From Pseudomonadota bacterium (GTDB lineage: Bacteria > Desulfobacterota > Desulfovibrionia > Desulfovibrionales > Desulfovibrionaceae): DNA of 5,593 nucleotides. The stretch is from assembly GCA_023399375.1 (NCBI GenBank), contig JAEWPX010000187.1, forward strand, positions 1 to 5,593, given 5' to 3'. The translations under genes were made by a program, and so were the position numbers. The notes under the pieces were generated by a model. The model was given only the letters and a program-made list of their open reading frames with translations, made no database searches and was not told the origin of the DNA. Below, piece after piece: positions 5,557 through 5,593 of the stretch (its first letter is position 1; each line of letters begins with the position of its first letter).

Positions 5557-5593
5557 TGCCTCCGGCGGCCGGGGGGGATGATCCCCCCCGGAC
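5552..5593 (+). repeat. End-of-unit hairpin repeat, right copy (reaches the window end)
   Basis: Inverted partner of 78-119, with 40 of 42 bases identical. It starts GAAGATGCCTCCGGCGG and then makes a perfect 11-bp stem (5569-5579 with 5581-5591) around a single central base; in RNA a few central pairs would open to form the loop. It begins 33 bases after the kinase stop codon, on the transcribed strand, as the left copy does for its own unit. Whether a U-rich tail follows is unknown because the window stops here. A terminator or mRNA-end stabilising role is inferred. Confidence 0.75.

Noticed and set aside
1..5593. Mobile element, CRISPR array, tRNA, rRNA or a new defence system
   Set aside because: No transposase or integrase gene, no regularly spaced direct repeats and no cloverleaf-like sequence were seen. 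All six genes belong to known families, and the two repeats are single hairpin elements after genes.

Overview
The window is a compact, GC-rich stretch of chromosome from a Gram-negative bacterium. The codon bias, the protein flavours and a terminator-like repeat beginning GATGCCTCCGGCGGCC downstream of genes suggest a high-GC Desulfovibrionaceae member (Desulfovibrio/Solidesulfovibrio type). That placement is inference from pattern memory, not a search. Six protein-coding genes fill the window in two divergent units that face away from a short control region at about 4130-4242.

Left unit (minus strand, transcribed from about 4150 down to 136): an endonuclease III-superfamily DNA glycosylase (3479-4129), an EnvC-like degenerate M23/LytM protein (2670-3482), a C-terminal processing protease of family S41 (ctpA, 1310-2596), and a membrane-anchored divergent polysaccharide deacetylase of the YibQ/DUF610 family (136-1338). 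The first two genes share a GTGA stop/start overlap. The last two overlap by 29 bases, and the deacetylase seems to use an AUU start codon. The last three genes form the widespread envC-ctpA-yibQ type envelope module, which points to peptidoglycan remodelling and cell separation. The glycosylase in front is a DNA repair gene that shares the transcript.

Right unit (plus strand): cutA (4243-4572), then after 13 bases a PfkB/ribokinase-family kinase of the adenosine-kinase-like type (4586-5518). Both have good Shine-Dalgarno sequences.

The control region holds a 17-base hairpin and a perfect 12-base palindrome, both unassigned. Each unit ends in the same 42-base GC-rich hairpin element (78-119 and 5552-5593, 40 of 42 bases identical). 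The two copies have the same orientation relative to transcription and so lie inverted in the window. A second, classical hairpin plus U-rich terminator lies beyond the left copy, and a nearly pure purine tract precedes the right one. I see no mobile element, CRISPR array, tRNA, rRNA or clearly novel system. The real oddities are the AUU start, the missing fourth iron-sulfur cysteine of the glycosylase (restorable by a one-base shift), the LytM domain stripped of zinc ligands, and the paired end-of-unit repeats.
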